Assembly: GCF_000330505.1 (NCBI RefSeq)
Contig: NW_004191832.1
Coordinates: forward strand, 373,309-437,308
Source: Entamoeba invadens IP1
Lineage: Eukaryota; Evosea; Mastigamoebida; Endamoebidae
Direction: 5' to 3'
Length of the DNA: 64,000 nt
Shown: positions 1 to 11,749 of the stretch, piece by piece
Layout of the letters: each line of letters begins with the position of its first letter
Position numbering within the stretch: the first letter of the stretch is position 1
Position numbers and translations under genes: made by a program
The notes under the pieces: model-generated
Databases searched by the model: none
Told to the model about the DNA's origin: nothing
Seen by the model: the letters and a program-made list of their open reading frames with translations, nothing else

Positions 1-1314
1 AATGTTCATATTTATGTTATAAAAATTATTCAAAAAGATGGTTGTGATACATTACAATTACACAGAAATTGACAATTAATAAAACATAATAACAAAATGG
101 TAATACAAATTGTTTTCTGTCTTTTTGTTTTCTATTTTTTTCTTTTCTGAATAAATAATTACTCTTTATCATAATTTACTTGAGTATTTTTTTTACACAA
201 ACGACAAACTATTACCATTAATTTAATTTACTATATTTTAAAACTATTAAAAAACTATGGAGATTTGTTATGGCTTTTCAAAACTACATGAAACTATACA
301 TTCTATTCCTCATTATTTAAATGGTTTTCTTTTTTACCATTATTTTAAAATGTGTATAGTTTGGACGATTTTGCGGCTAGCCATTTTTTTATCACTACTG
401 GCTGACAAATCCTAAGAATTTTTTTATTCAACGAATTAAAAATAATAGTTCCAAAAACAAATTCTGGCTGAAAATATTTAAAAATTAACACGGGCTAGCC
501 ACCAGTTGAATCCAGTTTGCAGCTTTGAATTCAATACACCCCGTTTAAATATTTTTAACCAGCTGTTATTAGTTCTGTCATTATCATTATAAATACTTTA
601 ACTATATAATATTACATTTCTTTCTTTCCTTGACGCTCATGACACATCTAATTTCTTTTATTTTTATTTTAATATTATCAGTTTTACTTGTTTGATTTAT
701 TGTCATATTTTATTGTTTTAAGCGTGTTCGTTAACATGTTTTTGAATTGATTTACATCTTTTTTGTTAAGGTCGCGTACTTATAAATCGTTTTATTCGTT
801 GTTGTAAAAAAGCTTGTTTTTTGTTTTTGTGTAAATTGTTGAATATCAAATTTATTGTTTTTTGCATGTAATTTTAAAGTTGTAAAAAACAACCAATGAA
901 AATCGATAAATAAAGTAATAAAACAAATAAGTTTTCAGACTGTCTTCAGGATAAATTGTAAAAATTGAAAAAAAAATAAAAAATGTGTTATTTAATTTAA
1001 GTTTGAACCAAACTTTTACAATATTATTATTGCCGAAATTGAGGTTTTATAATGTTAGAATTTATACGAGGTGATCAACATTTTGGTAAAAAAATTGTGA
1101 CTTGGGTAATTAGGATTAAGATTTTGGAAATTTCTGGTTTGAACTTAACCTTTTATTTTCATGTTCAATTCTTAAACTAATCAATGTTTAATTGTATTCA
1201 TTTTTAATTAATAGTTGTATTATCTAACAAAATCAGGGTTTTAATAAGTTTTAGTAAATTAATAATTAGCATTATAATGACTCAAATAATAAACATTGTT
1301 ACTTATAATTTATA
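1..1314. other. A+T-rich intergenic stretch, no gene seen
   Basis: No open reading frame of useful length and no RNA gene is visible. The palindromic octamer GGCTAGCC occurs near 375 and 491, but no transposon ends could be built around it. Confidence 0.5.
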
Positions 1315-2860
1315 AGGGATTCATGAGGATTGTTAATTTTTCTGAGGATGGTAAATATCTTAAACATAATTTCTTTCAATTTCGATTTTTTTGCCTAAGA
1401 TCAAAAAGGTATATTTTGAAACACATGATTTTCTTTAAAAATGCTATTTATGGATTTTTTGAAAGATGATTCTTTCAGTTGATTTTTACAAAAAATAATC
1501 TACTTCTATTTTCTGATTTACCACAAGACTAACTTTGGTTTATATGAAAACATTTGACAGACATTTAAATTATCGAAAAAGTCGATTTTTTAATCAAAAT
1601 CACAAAACAAATTAATCGAACAATTTTTAATCTTTTTTTACAAAAATAATTTATTATAAATCAATTTATGATATTTCAAACAATAAAAATTGATAGCAAA
1701 TAACATATTTATAATGTATACTCTATGCGATGACAATTTATGTATTTGCACAAATTCAAAACGCGAGGTTTTGAAGATCGATAAAACAACGACTGATAAA
1801 TAAACAAATTTTAAAATAAAATCATTTTTGTTTTAAACGGTTTTATTTATATTTCAAAACATATATACATAAGAAATATATGTTTATATTATTTTTTTTA
1901 TAATACAATATTAATTTCAATAGAAATGTGTTCAATTTAATAATCAATTTTATATTATTTGGAGTTTTGTTGTGTTTTGACGATTTTTGATATAATCAAT
2001 TAACAAAACCCACTTTATAAAAATTCTTTGATAATTTTATTTATAGAATTTTAAATCAATAATGGCAGTGCTATAAATATCTCTGAGGATGGTAAGTCGT
2101 GTAACAAACAGTCATTATCAACACAGACTTAAAAATCTAAAAAGTGAAATGACGTGTTCCCATATTCAAAAATAGTAACTTACTCAATATACATTTCAGA
2201 CAGATGTAAAAGTGTAAACTTTCTATTTCTGTCATCCTCAGAAAATAATTGCCATCCTCAGAACTCTAAATCTGTTTAAAACACAAGTTAATATCAAAAT
2301 GAAACATTCATATTAAAATATACACAACATGATTAACTTTGTTATTACAATAAATTTGAATAATTGCATAAATTACAAAATTATTTATAAATTTGTTATT
2401 TTATAATTACATTTTTAGAAAATCAGTGTTTTCGACTTTTTCAATTTTCATTTTGATTAAAAAACAATTATCAATTTAAACGTAGATTTTAATTATTATG
2501 TTATAAAGACGGATTCGAAAATAATTTCAATAAGTATATAATCATAATATGAACAAGTTTAATTCATGTTTTGTTATTTCCCGTCTCAAATTCGAGAGAT
2601 ATAATTATTGTTTTTGTTTACTGATTATTGTGGCGATTTTTTGATTGTATTTATTTTTTTTGGCATTTATGACAAATTATTACCATTATTTAAAATTCGA
2701 ACTTTGACTCGAAATATTAAGTGTAAATTATAACTTGAGTTATGAAAATGGGCCTTATGGGGAACTGAACATTATGGATTTGATTTTTGTATCCTCAGAA
2801 AAATATTTTTAATAAGGATAGCTTTAATCCTGAGGATACACCTTATCCTCAAGAAACCCT
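1315..2860 (+). mobile_element. Non-autonomous DNA transposon with TGAGGAT-rich ends (left copy)
   Basis: About 1.55 kb, starting AGGGATTCATGAGGAT and ending ATCCTCAAGAAACCCT, which are imperfect inverted repeats of each other. It has no coding capacity. A second copy in the opposite orientation lies at 50536-52090 and is similar along its whole length. The core TGAGGAT, or its complement ATCCTCA, recurs near 1325, 1342, 2085, 2234, 2253, 2791, 2830 and 2846, clustered towards both ends, as expected for subterminal transposase-binding sites. The left copy is flanked by ATA and TTA, an imperfect form of the TTA duplication that is exact around the right copy. The 3-bp TWA-type duplication points to PIF/Harbinger-like mobilisation; this is inference, because no transposase of that type is present in the window. 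Confidence 0.75.
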
Positions 2861-2863
2861 TTA

Positions 2864-3642
2864 TTTGAACGATGTTTTACTGACCAAATAAGGAAAGTGC
2901 TTAATTTATAATAATAATAGTGTTTTGCAAAAAATATTTTTGAATATTTTTTGTTGCTTATTTGCAAATGCCAATCAATGTTGTGTATATATGTGATTTG
3001 ATTATCTTTTGTTGTTATATCGAAGAGATAACAAAATCGACACGTTTTATCTTATTATTACCATATTGAACATGTTCTGTTTAATTTGTCATTCGAATGC
3101 TTGATACATTTACAGTGTCGTTGAATTTTAATTTGTTCTTCATAATATCTTTTCATAGTTAACATATATTTGCAAATATTGGTAATTTTTCCAAGCTTAA
3201 AATAAATGTAATTGAATGGTTAAACTTCATTTGGTCATATGAATATAATAAAGAGAAACAGTCAGATAATCTTCAGTTGTCATTATTTTAATTTGATGTG
3301 TTTGTTTATTAAATTCTTGCTTTAAATATTAATTATTTTTTCTATTTTTATTTTTTGTATTTTTTATCTAAAACAAAAACAATAAACTATTTATATTATG
3401 TTGTAACACATAATATTTGCATATTTATATGCCATGTTCTGATTTCTTTGAGGTTTAATATAGTATTCAATACACACATTTTTTTATTTTTGTTTTTTTA
3501 AAAAAAAATATAATTCAAAAATATTTAATATAAATGTGCTGTTTATCCTACCAATTAAAAATAGTCAATACAAAGCCATTGTGTCTTTTTTCTTTAGTAT
3601 TTAGTCTATTTATTGATATTTTATTTAATTTAAAAATATGTG
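2864..3642. other. A+T-rich intergenic stretch
   Basis: Only low-complexity A+T-rich sequence is seen between the 1.5-kb element and the pogo-like transposon. Confidence 0.5.
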
Positions 3643-3644
3643 TA

Positions 3645-6600
3645 CAGTTGGAGTAATAACCTGTCAACCGGAACTAACCTGTCAGCCATTTTTTAAATTC
3701 AATTTATGGTATTTTAACCATTAATTTGTCTTTTTTAGATTATTCAAGTTCAACAAAATCAATAACAAAAAGCAATGAACAAATGAGATGTTTTCTTCGT
3801 ATTTCAAAAACGAAAAAAAGCCGAAAAAAACTTCAAAAATTTCCAAAATTTGTTCTCATTTCACCAAAAAGAGTCATCGTTTTTTTTAAAACATTTTCTT
3901 TTTTACTTGGTTATATTTTCTTGATTTTTTTTAGAAAATGTCTTCTCGTATTGAATCAATTTCAAAGTCTTTACCAAAAAGTTAAAGTGGAAGATATTCA
4001 AATCCCCAAAAACCCCAATTTTTGCACAAAACAATCCATTATTTTTATTTAAACAATTTTCTTTTAGGTTTTAAATCGTTCATAACTTTAAACATCCTTT
4101 TCATGTTGCCAAGTTTTTCATCACTGAATCTGATGTCCTATTTCCCTAATCCTCAAAATCTCGTTGTCGCTGATCACAACACTGAAATTCCAAAAGAGAC
4201 AAAACAGTTGAAGAAACCTTCTCTTTCACAAAACAGCATGCGTCAAAATGTCCAGAAATCAAAAGAGAATGGTATCTCTCCAAAGAGACTTCTTCTTGTT
4301 GAACAGGCTCTTGAACAAGCTTGGCAGGATGAGACATTTTTGAAGGAGACTTCCATGCGTGAACAAATCCATTATTTGCATTACAAACTTCATCACTCAA
4401 CAAGAACTATCCAGATGCTTTATGGTGCTTCAAAATCCACGATAGACACCCACACCAGAAGAAAAATCGGAGAATTGAAGAACGGCAAACCTCCAAAAAT
4501 CTCCAAAGATGTTGATAACAAAATCGACAAGTGGCTTGTCACTTGTAAACGAAAGGGAATTGCATGTACTGTCACTGAAATTCTTCGGTACCTGAGTCAA
4601 AAAGTACCCGACATTGAAATATCGCGACGGGGTCTCATTAAACACATGAAGAAGTTGAAGATTGGTCTCAAGAAAGCAACTGCAGAAGATCTAGACAGAA
4701 TCTCCATCAATTCAGAGAACATTGTTGATAACTTCAAAGAGCTCAAAAAGTTTGACAATATACCAGCAGCCCTATGTGTAAACATCGATGAAATGGGAAG
4801 CAACGATTGGGCAGACAGAAAGAATCTATACATCTTCCAGAGTAATGAGGATAAGACAACCCCAAAGCACGGTTGTAGCAGGTCAAGTAAACATTCCACA
4901 GCGATAGTTGGAATTTGTGCGGATGGAACAACGTTGCCTTTCGGCATTGTCATCAACCAAAAACAGTTCTTTTGCGAAGCCAAAGAGAAGTTCCCCGACT
5001 GTTTCGTCTATTACACAAACAACGGGTTCGTCAACAAATATATCTTCAAGCATTGTATGGCGCAGATCATCAAAGTGATCGTCAAAAAGAGAACAGAACT
5101 TGGTCTTGATGGTAGTTGGGGACTTATCACAATGGACAACTTTTCGGGACATCTTGACGAGGAGCTTCTTGGATGGCTCGAAGCAAACCAGATCAAATTG
5201 CACACATACTGCCCCCCATTCAAGTCACCTCACTCAACCACTCGATCTGTGTTTTTTTTGGAGCAGTCAAAAAACACTCAAACGCAGCAAAGTCACTTGT
5301 TCGAAAGAGCGCTCCCACCAAAGAAATCACCACTATGTTTTCAGAAGTTGAACAAGAAGATGAGTCCGACCAGGAAGTCAACGACGCCTTCAATGAATTC
5401 ATCGAAGATCCAGAGGACGTAGAGATTATGAAGTCGTTTGCAATGGAAGATGAAGCAATCAACAAAGTCCTTAATGGAAACAAAAGATCTCCAAACGGAA
5501 GGCAAATCAGCCTCAAAATCTCCTCACTTCTCAAGACTCTGAGTGATCACTCAACCATTGGAACAGTGGTGGCTTCATTTGAGAGAAGTGGGATTGTCGT
5601 CAGAGAGGTAGATGGTATCAAACGAATAAGAATTGACCCGAATCGAGCTGCGCGGTTTGTAAAAGAATATACTTGCATCGCGACAAGAACGGACATTCTG
5701 AAAATGTCGGAAATTCCGAATGAACCCGTTCTCATTGGGACTGTCGATGAAAAGGTTGTTGAAGTTCCCAACCTTTTGTCGACTCTGGTTGCGACGATCA
5801 CAAAAGGTGTCGAAGCAATAGAGAACATTTGTTGTTCCGAAGAAATGAGACAGAGTGTAATCCTGATACAGAACGAGATCCAGAAACCGACAGAGTTTAA
5901 AGAAAGATACAACCCAAGTGAGAAGTCTTTGGAACCAGTTAAGTTTTATCTGGATCAAGACAAAAGGAGATACTTTGTTTCCAGCAAGCATGGTGACGAT
6001 ATCACGTTTTCAAGGAGGTGGTTCGAAAGGATGGATGGTGTTAATGTAACAGTGGTTCAACCCGATTGCCCCATAACCCTAATTCAAAACATCCCAGGAA
6101 GTTCCCAACAAAACGAGCAAAGAGGAAGAAGAACAAGTCTTAGAGGAAAAGCTCCAAGCAATAACAGAAGAATGGACACCAACAGCATTTCCAACGCCGG
6201 TCAAGAGACTTCCATCCATAATACTCAACAAGTAGAATTGCGACTGCCCCGGTTGGATTCTTTTCAACCTGACGGTTCTGGAACCCCCAGTTTCCAACCC
6301 ACCTTCGCTGTTAATTATGTGACACTCGGAACCCCATTCGAAACACTGGGGTATTTTCAAAGAAGACAAACCTTTTTTTCTCCTCAATTCTTCCCACATA
6401 GTGAATTGCAACAGCGTGGCGGAATGTTTTCCCAGCATCCCACCCATCAGCTTCAGCTGAGGTTGGTCCTCGATGACCAAGGCGTTGATGAAGAACATCA
6501 CAATTAAGATGTCTTTTACTCTCATCGTTTTTCTTTTTTAGTTTTATTTTTTTACAAAACCCAAAAATACCAAAAAAGCTGACATGTTTCATTTTTGAGA

Positions 6601-6693
6601 CAAGATCTCAAAAAACAAATGCCATAAAAAACGTACTAATCCGGGTTTTAGGCTTCCTAAAGGAAAATGGCTGACAGGTTAGTACCTCACCTG
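3645..6693 (+). mobile_element. Pogo-like (Tc1/mariner superfamily) transposon, copy 1
   Basis: A 3.05-kb element flanked by TA on both sides (3643-3644 and 6694-6695). The left end begins CAGTTGGAGTAATAACCTGT and the right end, read inwards, begins CAGGTGAGGTACTAACCTGT, giving roughly 25-bp imperfect terminal inverted repeats with the CAG start typical of pogo-type elements. The TAACCTGTCA block is repeated in direct orientation just inside the left end (near 3658 and 3675). One long transposase gene fills the interior on the plus strand. Its TIRs differ from those of the second pogo-like element at 31045-33480, so the two belong to different families. Confidence 0.8.
4103..6507 (+). pseudogene. 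Pogo-like DDE transposase, two frameshifts
   Basis: The product is the transposase that would cut and paste the enclosing element. The N-terminal half is a helix-turn-helix-like DNA-binding region. The DDE_1-type catalytic core shows NIDEMG near 4780 (first Asp), MDNFSGH near 5133 (second Asp) and QPLDLCFF near 5240 (third Asp, a DDxD-type triad). Reading changes frame at a run of six C (5212-5217) and back near a run of eight T (5252-5259), so the third catalytic motif is only readable in an intermediate frame. After the core there is an unusually long C-terminal extension of about 350 residues, with acidic and Gln/Ser-rich stretches. The start is uncertain: ATG at 4103 or 4130 are the best candidates because upstream codons look non-coding. 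The frame breaks may be sequencing errors at homopolymers. Confidence 0.8.
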
Positions 6694-6695
6694 TA

Positions 6696-8134
6696 TATTT
6701 TTAAGTTTAAACAAAAGTATTATTTTTATTGTTAATTGCTCTGTTAATGAAAATAAATTGCAATGTTATTATGTTGTGGTAGTTTTAATTGGGTAGTATA
6801 TTTTAGTGAATTTCAATGTGTTCACTAAACGATTTTTGGTTTTTTGTTTTATTGTATTTAATTGTATATATTAAAATAATTAAATTAATTAGTTTTATAT
6901 ATTTTATGTTTTTTTACTTAAATTCAAAAGTAACTGATTTTTGAAAAGTCAAGAAATAAATATAAAATTGTCTATCAACAAACACAACAAACTGATAGTG
7001 TTCTGTTAATTTCAATATACTTAAATAATAGAATAAAACAATTAATTAGTACCCTAACACAAACCTATTATAACTATTACAAATATCATATTTTTGTTGA
7101 ACAAAAATGACATTAAACAATAACACTATTTTTTATTATACAGTCGGTTTTTTATTAATTATTACAAATAAGAAACACAACAAAGAAAGTCACAGAAATG
7201 TATTTTTATTTAAAATTCAACAAGTTATCTATTGATTAAATTTGTGTTTATTTTTAGATATAAATATATATAATTGACAAATAGTAAAATATTTATAGAT
7301 TCAATGATAGTTTATTTTGTTTAAATAAATTAATTAACATTTAATTAAAAATCAATTAATCTCAGAATCAGTTGCAAATTGTCATTAAATTATAGGAAAA
7401 TAAAAAATTAACAAATAAAAATAATTGTGCAATTTCGGGGAAAAGTTCAAAATAAATTATTAATAATTAAATAAAACAAAAAACAGGAATAAATTTTTAC
7501 AATTATAATTCGTTTGAACATTCTGGAAAAAAACAGGTTTCAAAAAATTTTATAGAAAAATACTGGAAAAATAAAAAAATGTCGTTCACTTGTACTTTAA
7601 AAACCAAGTGTACGACAATTTTCTGGTGATCTTAAAATAAACAATAAAATCATGTTAAAAACGTTATTTATTTTTTAATAACTTTTTTAGTTTATAATGT
7701 TTACAACTTACAGGAAAAAAGAACAAAAAAATATTATAATTAATATGACTATTTAAAAACCATATGAACAATAACAAAACTGATAACAAAAATAACCTTT
7801 TAACCATTTAATAGATCATCTAAAAATTTCTAAAAGTGAATAAACACAGTTGATTTGGTTATTATATATTTGAACACTATAACAAAAAAAATTAAAAAAC
7901 CAAGAAGATGGTTCAAACTTTTTTCGAATTACAATGGGTTGAAAAATGGGTTGTTCGAAACAAGGTTTATTTTCGATTTTAAAAATTGATTTTAAACTAA
8001 AATATAACAATACGATTTTTATTATACCCCAAAATAATCAATTATAATTATTTTTTTAGTAAAACATTTTGGTGATATTTCAAAAATTGAAAAAGTAATA
8101 TTCAAATGTGTGTTTTAAAAAAGTACACACTAAA
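6696..8134. other. A+T-rich intergenic stretch between two transposons
   Basis: No gene, RNA or clear repeat is seen. Short ORFs here have low-complexity composition. Confidence 0.5.
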
Positions 8135-8291
8135 TATTCCTTTTCAAGTTAAAGAATCAACGATACCCCCTTTTATTTATATATTTAGCTTTTTTTGTTG
8201 ATTGAAGTAGTTTTGGGAATTTAAAAAAACAATTTAAATACTATAATATTAAACAATAACAATACTTAATCATAAAACAAAAAAGAAAATA

Positions 8292-9610
8292 TCAATTAAG
8301 CAAACACATTACCTTGTAGGCAAAGTCTTCCCTCATTATCAAAAGTATTTCATTTCTAAAATTCACTGCCTTTTCAAATGTAAAAGTGTTATTTAATTCT
8401 TCGACGGTTTTCAAATACCGAGAACAAATGGTTTCCATGAAATAAGAAACAAATGAACCACATGAAATTCCATCTTGTTGTTCTGGTACTATCACTCTCT
8501 CAATTTCATCAACCCATTTATATACTTCTCGTTTAATAAATTCATTTTTAATGAACAATACAACTTGGTTTAAAAACGTGATTCCACACCCTTCATAGCT
8601 ATTGAAAGTGGCCAAAAAGGTTAATGTTTAAGAAATACACCAATTAACATAAAATGTTCTGCATAATACACAGGAATAAGAATAACATCTTCGTCGATAA
8701 TTTCATCCATCTGTCCTCTTATTCTTTCTTCGTTTATCACTCCATCCCAGAAGTTATCCCAATCAAACAAAAAAACAGGATTACCCCACTCATAAAGGTT
8801 TCTCAATTTTGTCCAAAAACAAAATGCATTAAGTATTAATGTATTCAATCGTTGCGTTTTAATTATTTCGATTAATTCTTTGATGTCACTTCTTGAGTTA
8901 AAAAACACTAAATATTCAAACATAGAATTTAAAGAATAGTGTTGTTGTCGAACATTTTTCCAGTTGATTTTGTTGCCGGGATCATCAATTTCCATTTGAC
9001 TTATATATGTTGTTGATTGTTCATTAATAATATGTATGTCAGATAATTCTAATGTATCGACAGTTTTGTTTGCTTCATAATCACAATCTATTATTTTATT
9101 TTGACTGTATGTATTTTCGTCAATTTCGAAATGAAAGTGAAAATCTTGTTTGTCACTACAAGTCAACACCAAGTTTTTTGAACATTCGTTATTTTCGGTC
9201 ATCAATTCATGTATGTTGTTGGTATCTTCCAACACCGGAGAAATTTCTATTTGATAAAGCGTATTTTCACAAAATACGCTTTATCAAATAGAAATTTGTG
9301 CAGATGGTGTACAATTCGTGTCGTCAACTTGTATAATATAATCGGAAAGTACGTGGACTGCATTAACCCGGTTCAAATATGTAACAGTTGCCAAATAATA
9401 GGTTCCACTTTCAATATGCATTGCGGATTGATCTTCAAACACCGGAACTTCGACTTCAATCACTTTTTTATTGCATGTGTCATCATTGTCAAAATAAACT
9501 CCTTCTCTTGCCCTTGAAATCCACTCTGCTCTTTTTAGATGAAGTTTAGAAGTGTGTTCTTCAGTTATCTTAAGAAGAGACGCTGTGATTAAACACGAAA
9601 AAAAAATCAT
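8292..9610 (-). pseudogene. Ulp1/SENP-like (peptidase C48) protein of the transposon, interrupted
   Basis: Reading down the minus strand, an N-terminal part (9610-9284) is unrecognised. A middle part (about 9280-8621) ends with a strand-helix pattern around ILIPVYYAEHFMLIGVF, where EHF would supply the catalytic His. The last part (8615-8292) contains EQQDGISCGSFVSYF, the Gln-(x)-Asp-Gly-x-x-Cys-Gly signature of Ulp1-type deSUMOylases with the catalytic Cys. The position equivalent to the catalytic Asp reads FNSYEG, so Asn may replace Asp. Two breaks are seen: a perfect 27-bp-arm palindrome at 9241-9297 that introduces stops, and a frame change at a run of five A (8614-8618). The 5' end overlaps the transposase 3' end by about 40 bases, suggesting co-transcription. 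The protease family is fairly sure; the role in transposition is unknown. Confidence 0.65.
9241..9297. repeat. Perfect palindrome, 27-bp arms with a 3-base loop
   Basis: Bases 9241-9267 are the exact reverse complement of 9271-9297, with CAC between them. The structure falls inside the Ulp1-like coding region and introduces stop codons in both neighbouring frames. It could be a real hairpin insertion or palindromic duplication, or a fold-back assembly artefact. Confidence 0.95.
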
Positions 9611-11020
9611 TATTAATTGATCTTGGTATATGGCAATTAATTAAAAAATGTTGATAATTTCTTGATGTTTTTATCGCTTCGTTAAAAACAGAATCATCCA
9701 TCAATACTTGATTCAAATAAGATTTTGCTATAGAAAAACATTTTTCTATGGCATTTAATTGGGGACTGTAAGGTACAAGAAATGTAACATAAATACCATA
9801 TTTTCGACTAAGTTCAGTCATTGTTTTTTATGGATTGATGCGTTATCTAAAATCAAATGTAAAAAACAGTCTCCACACCACTTTTGAAATTGAGGAATAA
9901 AGACGTGTTCAACTGTATCAATAAAATTTTTGTTTGAACTTTTTTTTGTAATTCGAAAAACAAGTTTCTTTTCAGGAACCATCATACAAAACACTGTTAT
10001 GTTGGGTTTTCTGATGTGGTTTAAAGTTACACTACAACACTTTCCAATAAGCGAATAACCATTACTCCTTCTTTGATTCAAATTGAAGCCCACTTCGTCA
10101 ATATATGCAACACGATATTTAAACACTTCGATAAAGTCTATGTGTTCAGCATACACAATTCTTTGTTGAATACGGATTTCTGAATTTTTATCGAATATGT
10201 TTCTCTTGACGTTTTTTTAATGACCAACCAAGTTTTTGCACAAGTATAGATATAGTAGATTTTGATAATTTTGATTGCTTAAACATTTTGTTAATAACAT
10301 TTTCATCTGCACCAAGTTCCATTTCAATTTTCGCAACTTCTTTCATCCACTCCAGTCTGTGTTCATTCACATATTTTGTCAAATTTTTCAATGTTATCTG
10401 GTTGTTCTTTCTCAATTCGTCGATTATAAGAGTCAATGTATGATAATCAACTTTGTTGTTTTGTCCAACCTTTGGACCTCTCTGTTGCCCCAATAAATCT
10501 TCATTATTCATGGCTCTCCTATAAATATTAATCACTGTTTGGGGACAAACATTAAAAACATTGGCCGTATTATGAGCATTTCGACACCCCAAATAATGAA
10601 TGAGTATTTTAACATATAATAATTTCCTTTTTTCATTTTCATTTTTGTTTAATTTGATTGAAGTAGAAGACACTAACTGTGTTGGAAACAAGTTTTCTAA
10701 AGGTTCTATTGTTAAAGTATTTGTTTTGGACATTTTTTTGATTGTATCATTGTAGGTGTTGAAATGATCATCAAGTAATTTACTTATTAAATACTTTCCA
10801 CAATATTCAAACTCTATGTCTTCTGATGGTATTTTGAATATTGGGAAATATTCAAATTCTTGTTCTTTTAATTCTTCAATAATTTCTTCTTTTTTAACGT
10901 GCCCTATATTGAATGGCGATGCAGTCATACCATACATCTCAAATACCTTTTTTCTGTTATTTCTTCGATAGGCCCTTCTTTCTTCAAATGAAAAAAATAA
11001 CCAAATTCTTTCATTGTGAT
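9570..11020 (-). pseudogene. IS630/Tc1/mariner-type DDE transposase, frameshifted
   Basis: The product catalyses excision and insertion of the surrounding element. The segment from about 10937 to 10188 has helix-turn-helix features: a FNVCPQTVINIYRRA recognition-helix-like stretch, then a second HTH region ending KLGWSLKKRQEKHIR, the usual lead-in to the catalytic core. The core shows YIDEVGFN (first Asp), LILDNASIHK (second Asp) and VPYSPQLNAIEK (Glu), with about 33-34 residues between the last two. A frame change at a run of six T on the plus strand (9824-9829, just after the second Asp) splits the core, and another break lies near 10160. Coding-like sequence rich in aromatic and basic residues extends upstream of the ATG at 10937 in the same frame to about 11020 without an obvious start, so the true N-terminus is unclear. 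Confidence 0.8.
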
Positions 11021-11157
11021 TATAATAATGAGTTTTAAGAGTTCTTCAAATTATTTTTTTTTATAATTTTATTTGCCCAAAATTGTTAATTTTTTTAAAT
11101 GCTTTATTTATATTAATATATGGGGGTATCGTTAATTCTTTAACTGGAAAAGGAATA

Positions 11158-11749
11158 TATTTGTTTTATATCTAAACCATTATACTGCATATAAATATTA
11201 ATGTTAATAATTTCATTATAACTTTCAATGTCGTAACAATTTGCATTGAAAAAACATATTTTGGCTTAAAACATTACTTTGAATAATTATATTTAAATTA
11301 TATTTAATATAATTAAACTTTAATTTAACAAACTCATTGTTTGTTATCACGATAATATTTAGTTATATTGTTACACACAATTATTTTGTGGTTATCAATG
11401 GACAATATTATTTTCTAAAATGAATTATAATTAAAAGTTTTAAACACAAAATAGCATTAAACCTATTTTATCTATAGTATTGTTCATTTATTAATTGTAT
11501 TAAACGGTGTCAAATTACAATATTAAACTTCTTAACAAATAGAAATCAGCATTTCTTTAATTCATAATAAATTTAGCGAAAGTATAATATAAAAATTTAA
11601 AAATAAACAAATTATTTATAACATTAACAAATTTTTTATTCGCTTTTTTTCCCGAATTTAATGAATTTTGATCGAACAGTTTATGAGGTCGACTCGGTTA
11701 GAAAGATTATTTAAAAACATTAAAAACTAAAATAAAAAATTACGATTTA
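11158..11749. other. A+T-rich upstream region of the LRR gene
   Basis: Nothing is recognised except an A+T-rich TATTTAAAA-like box about 45 bases before the LRR gene start, compatible with the Entamoeba TATA-like element. Confidence 0.4.

Larger units (their letters stand above)
8137..11155 (-). mobile_element. IS630/Tc1/mariner-type transposon carrying a Ulp1-like protease
   Basis: A 3.02-kb element with 34-bp terminal inverted repeats at 8137-8170 and 11122-11155, differing at only a few positions. The outer end reads TTCCTTTTC and the inner end finishes CGATACCCCC. Both sides are flanked by TA (8135-8136 and 11156-11157), the target duplication of the Tc1/mariner superfamily. On the minus strand it encodes first a DDE transposase (about 10937 to 9570) and then a second gene with a Ulp1/C48 cysteine-protease domain (about 9610 to 8292). 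Cargo proteases of this kind are known from Mutator-like and CACTA elements; a mariner-type element with one looks unusual. Confidence 0.8.

Noticed and set aside
3726..4052. 108-codon ORF before the pogo-like transposase as a separate gene
   Set aside because: It starts with a non-ATG codon, is low-complexity and lies within the transposon leader.
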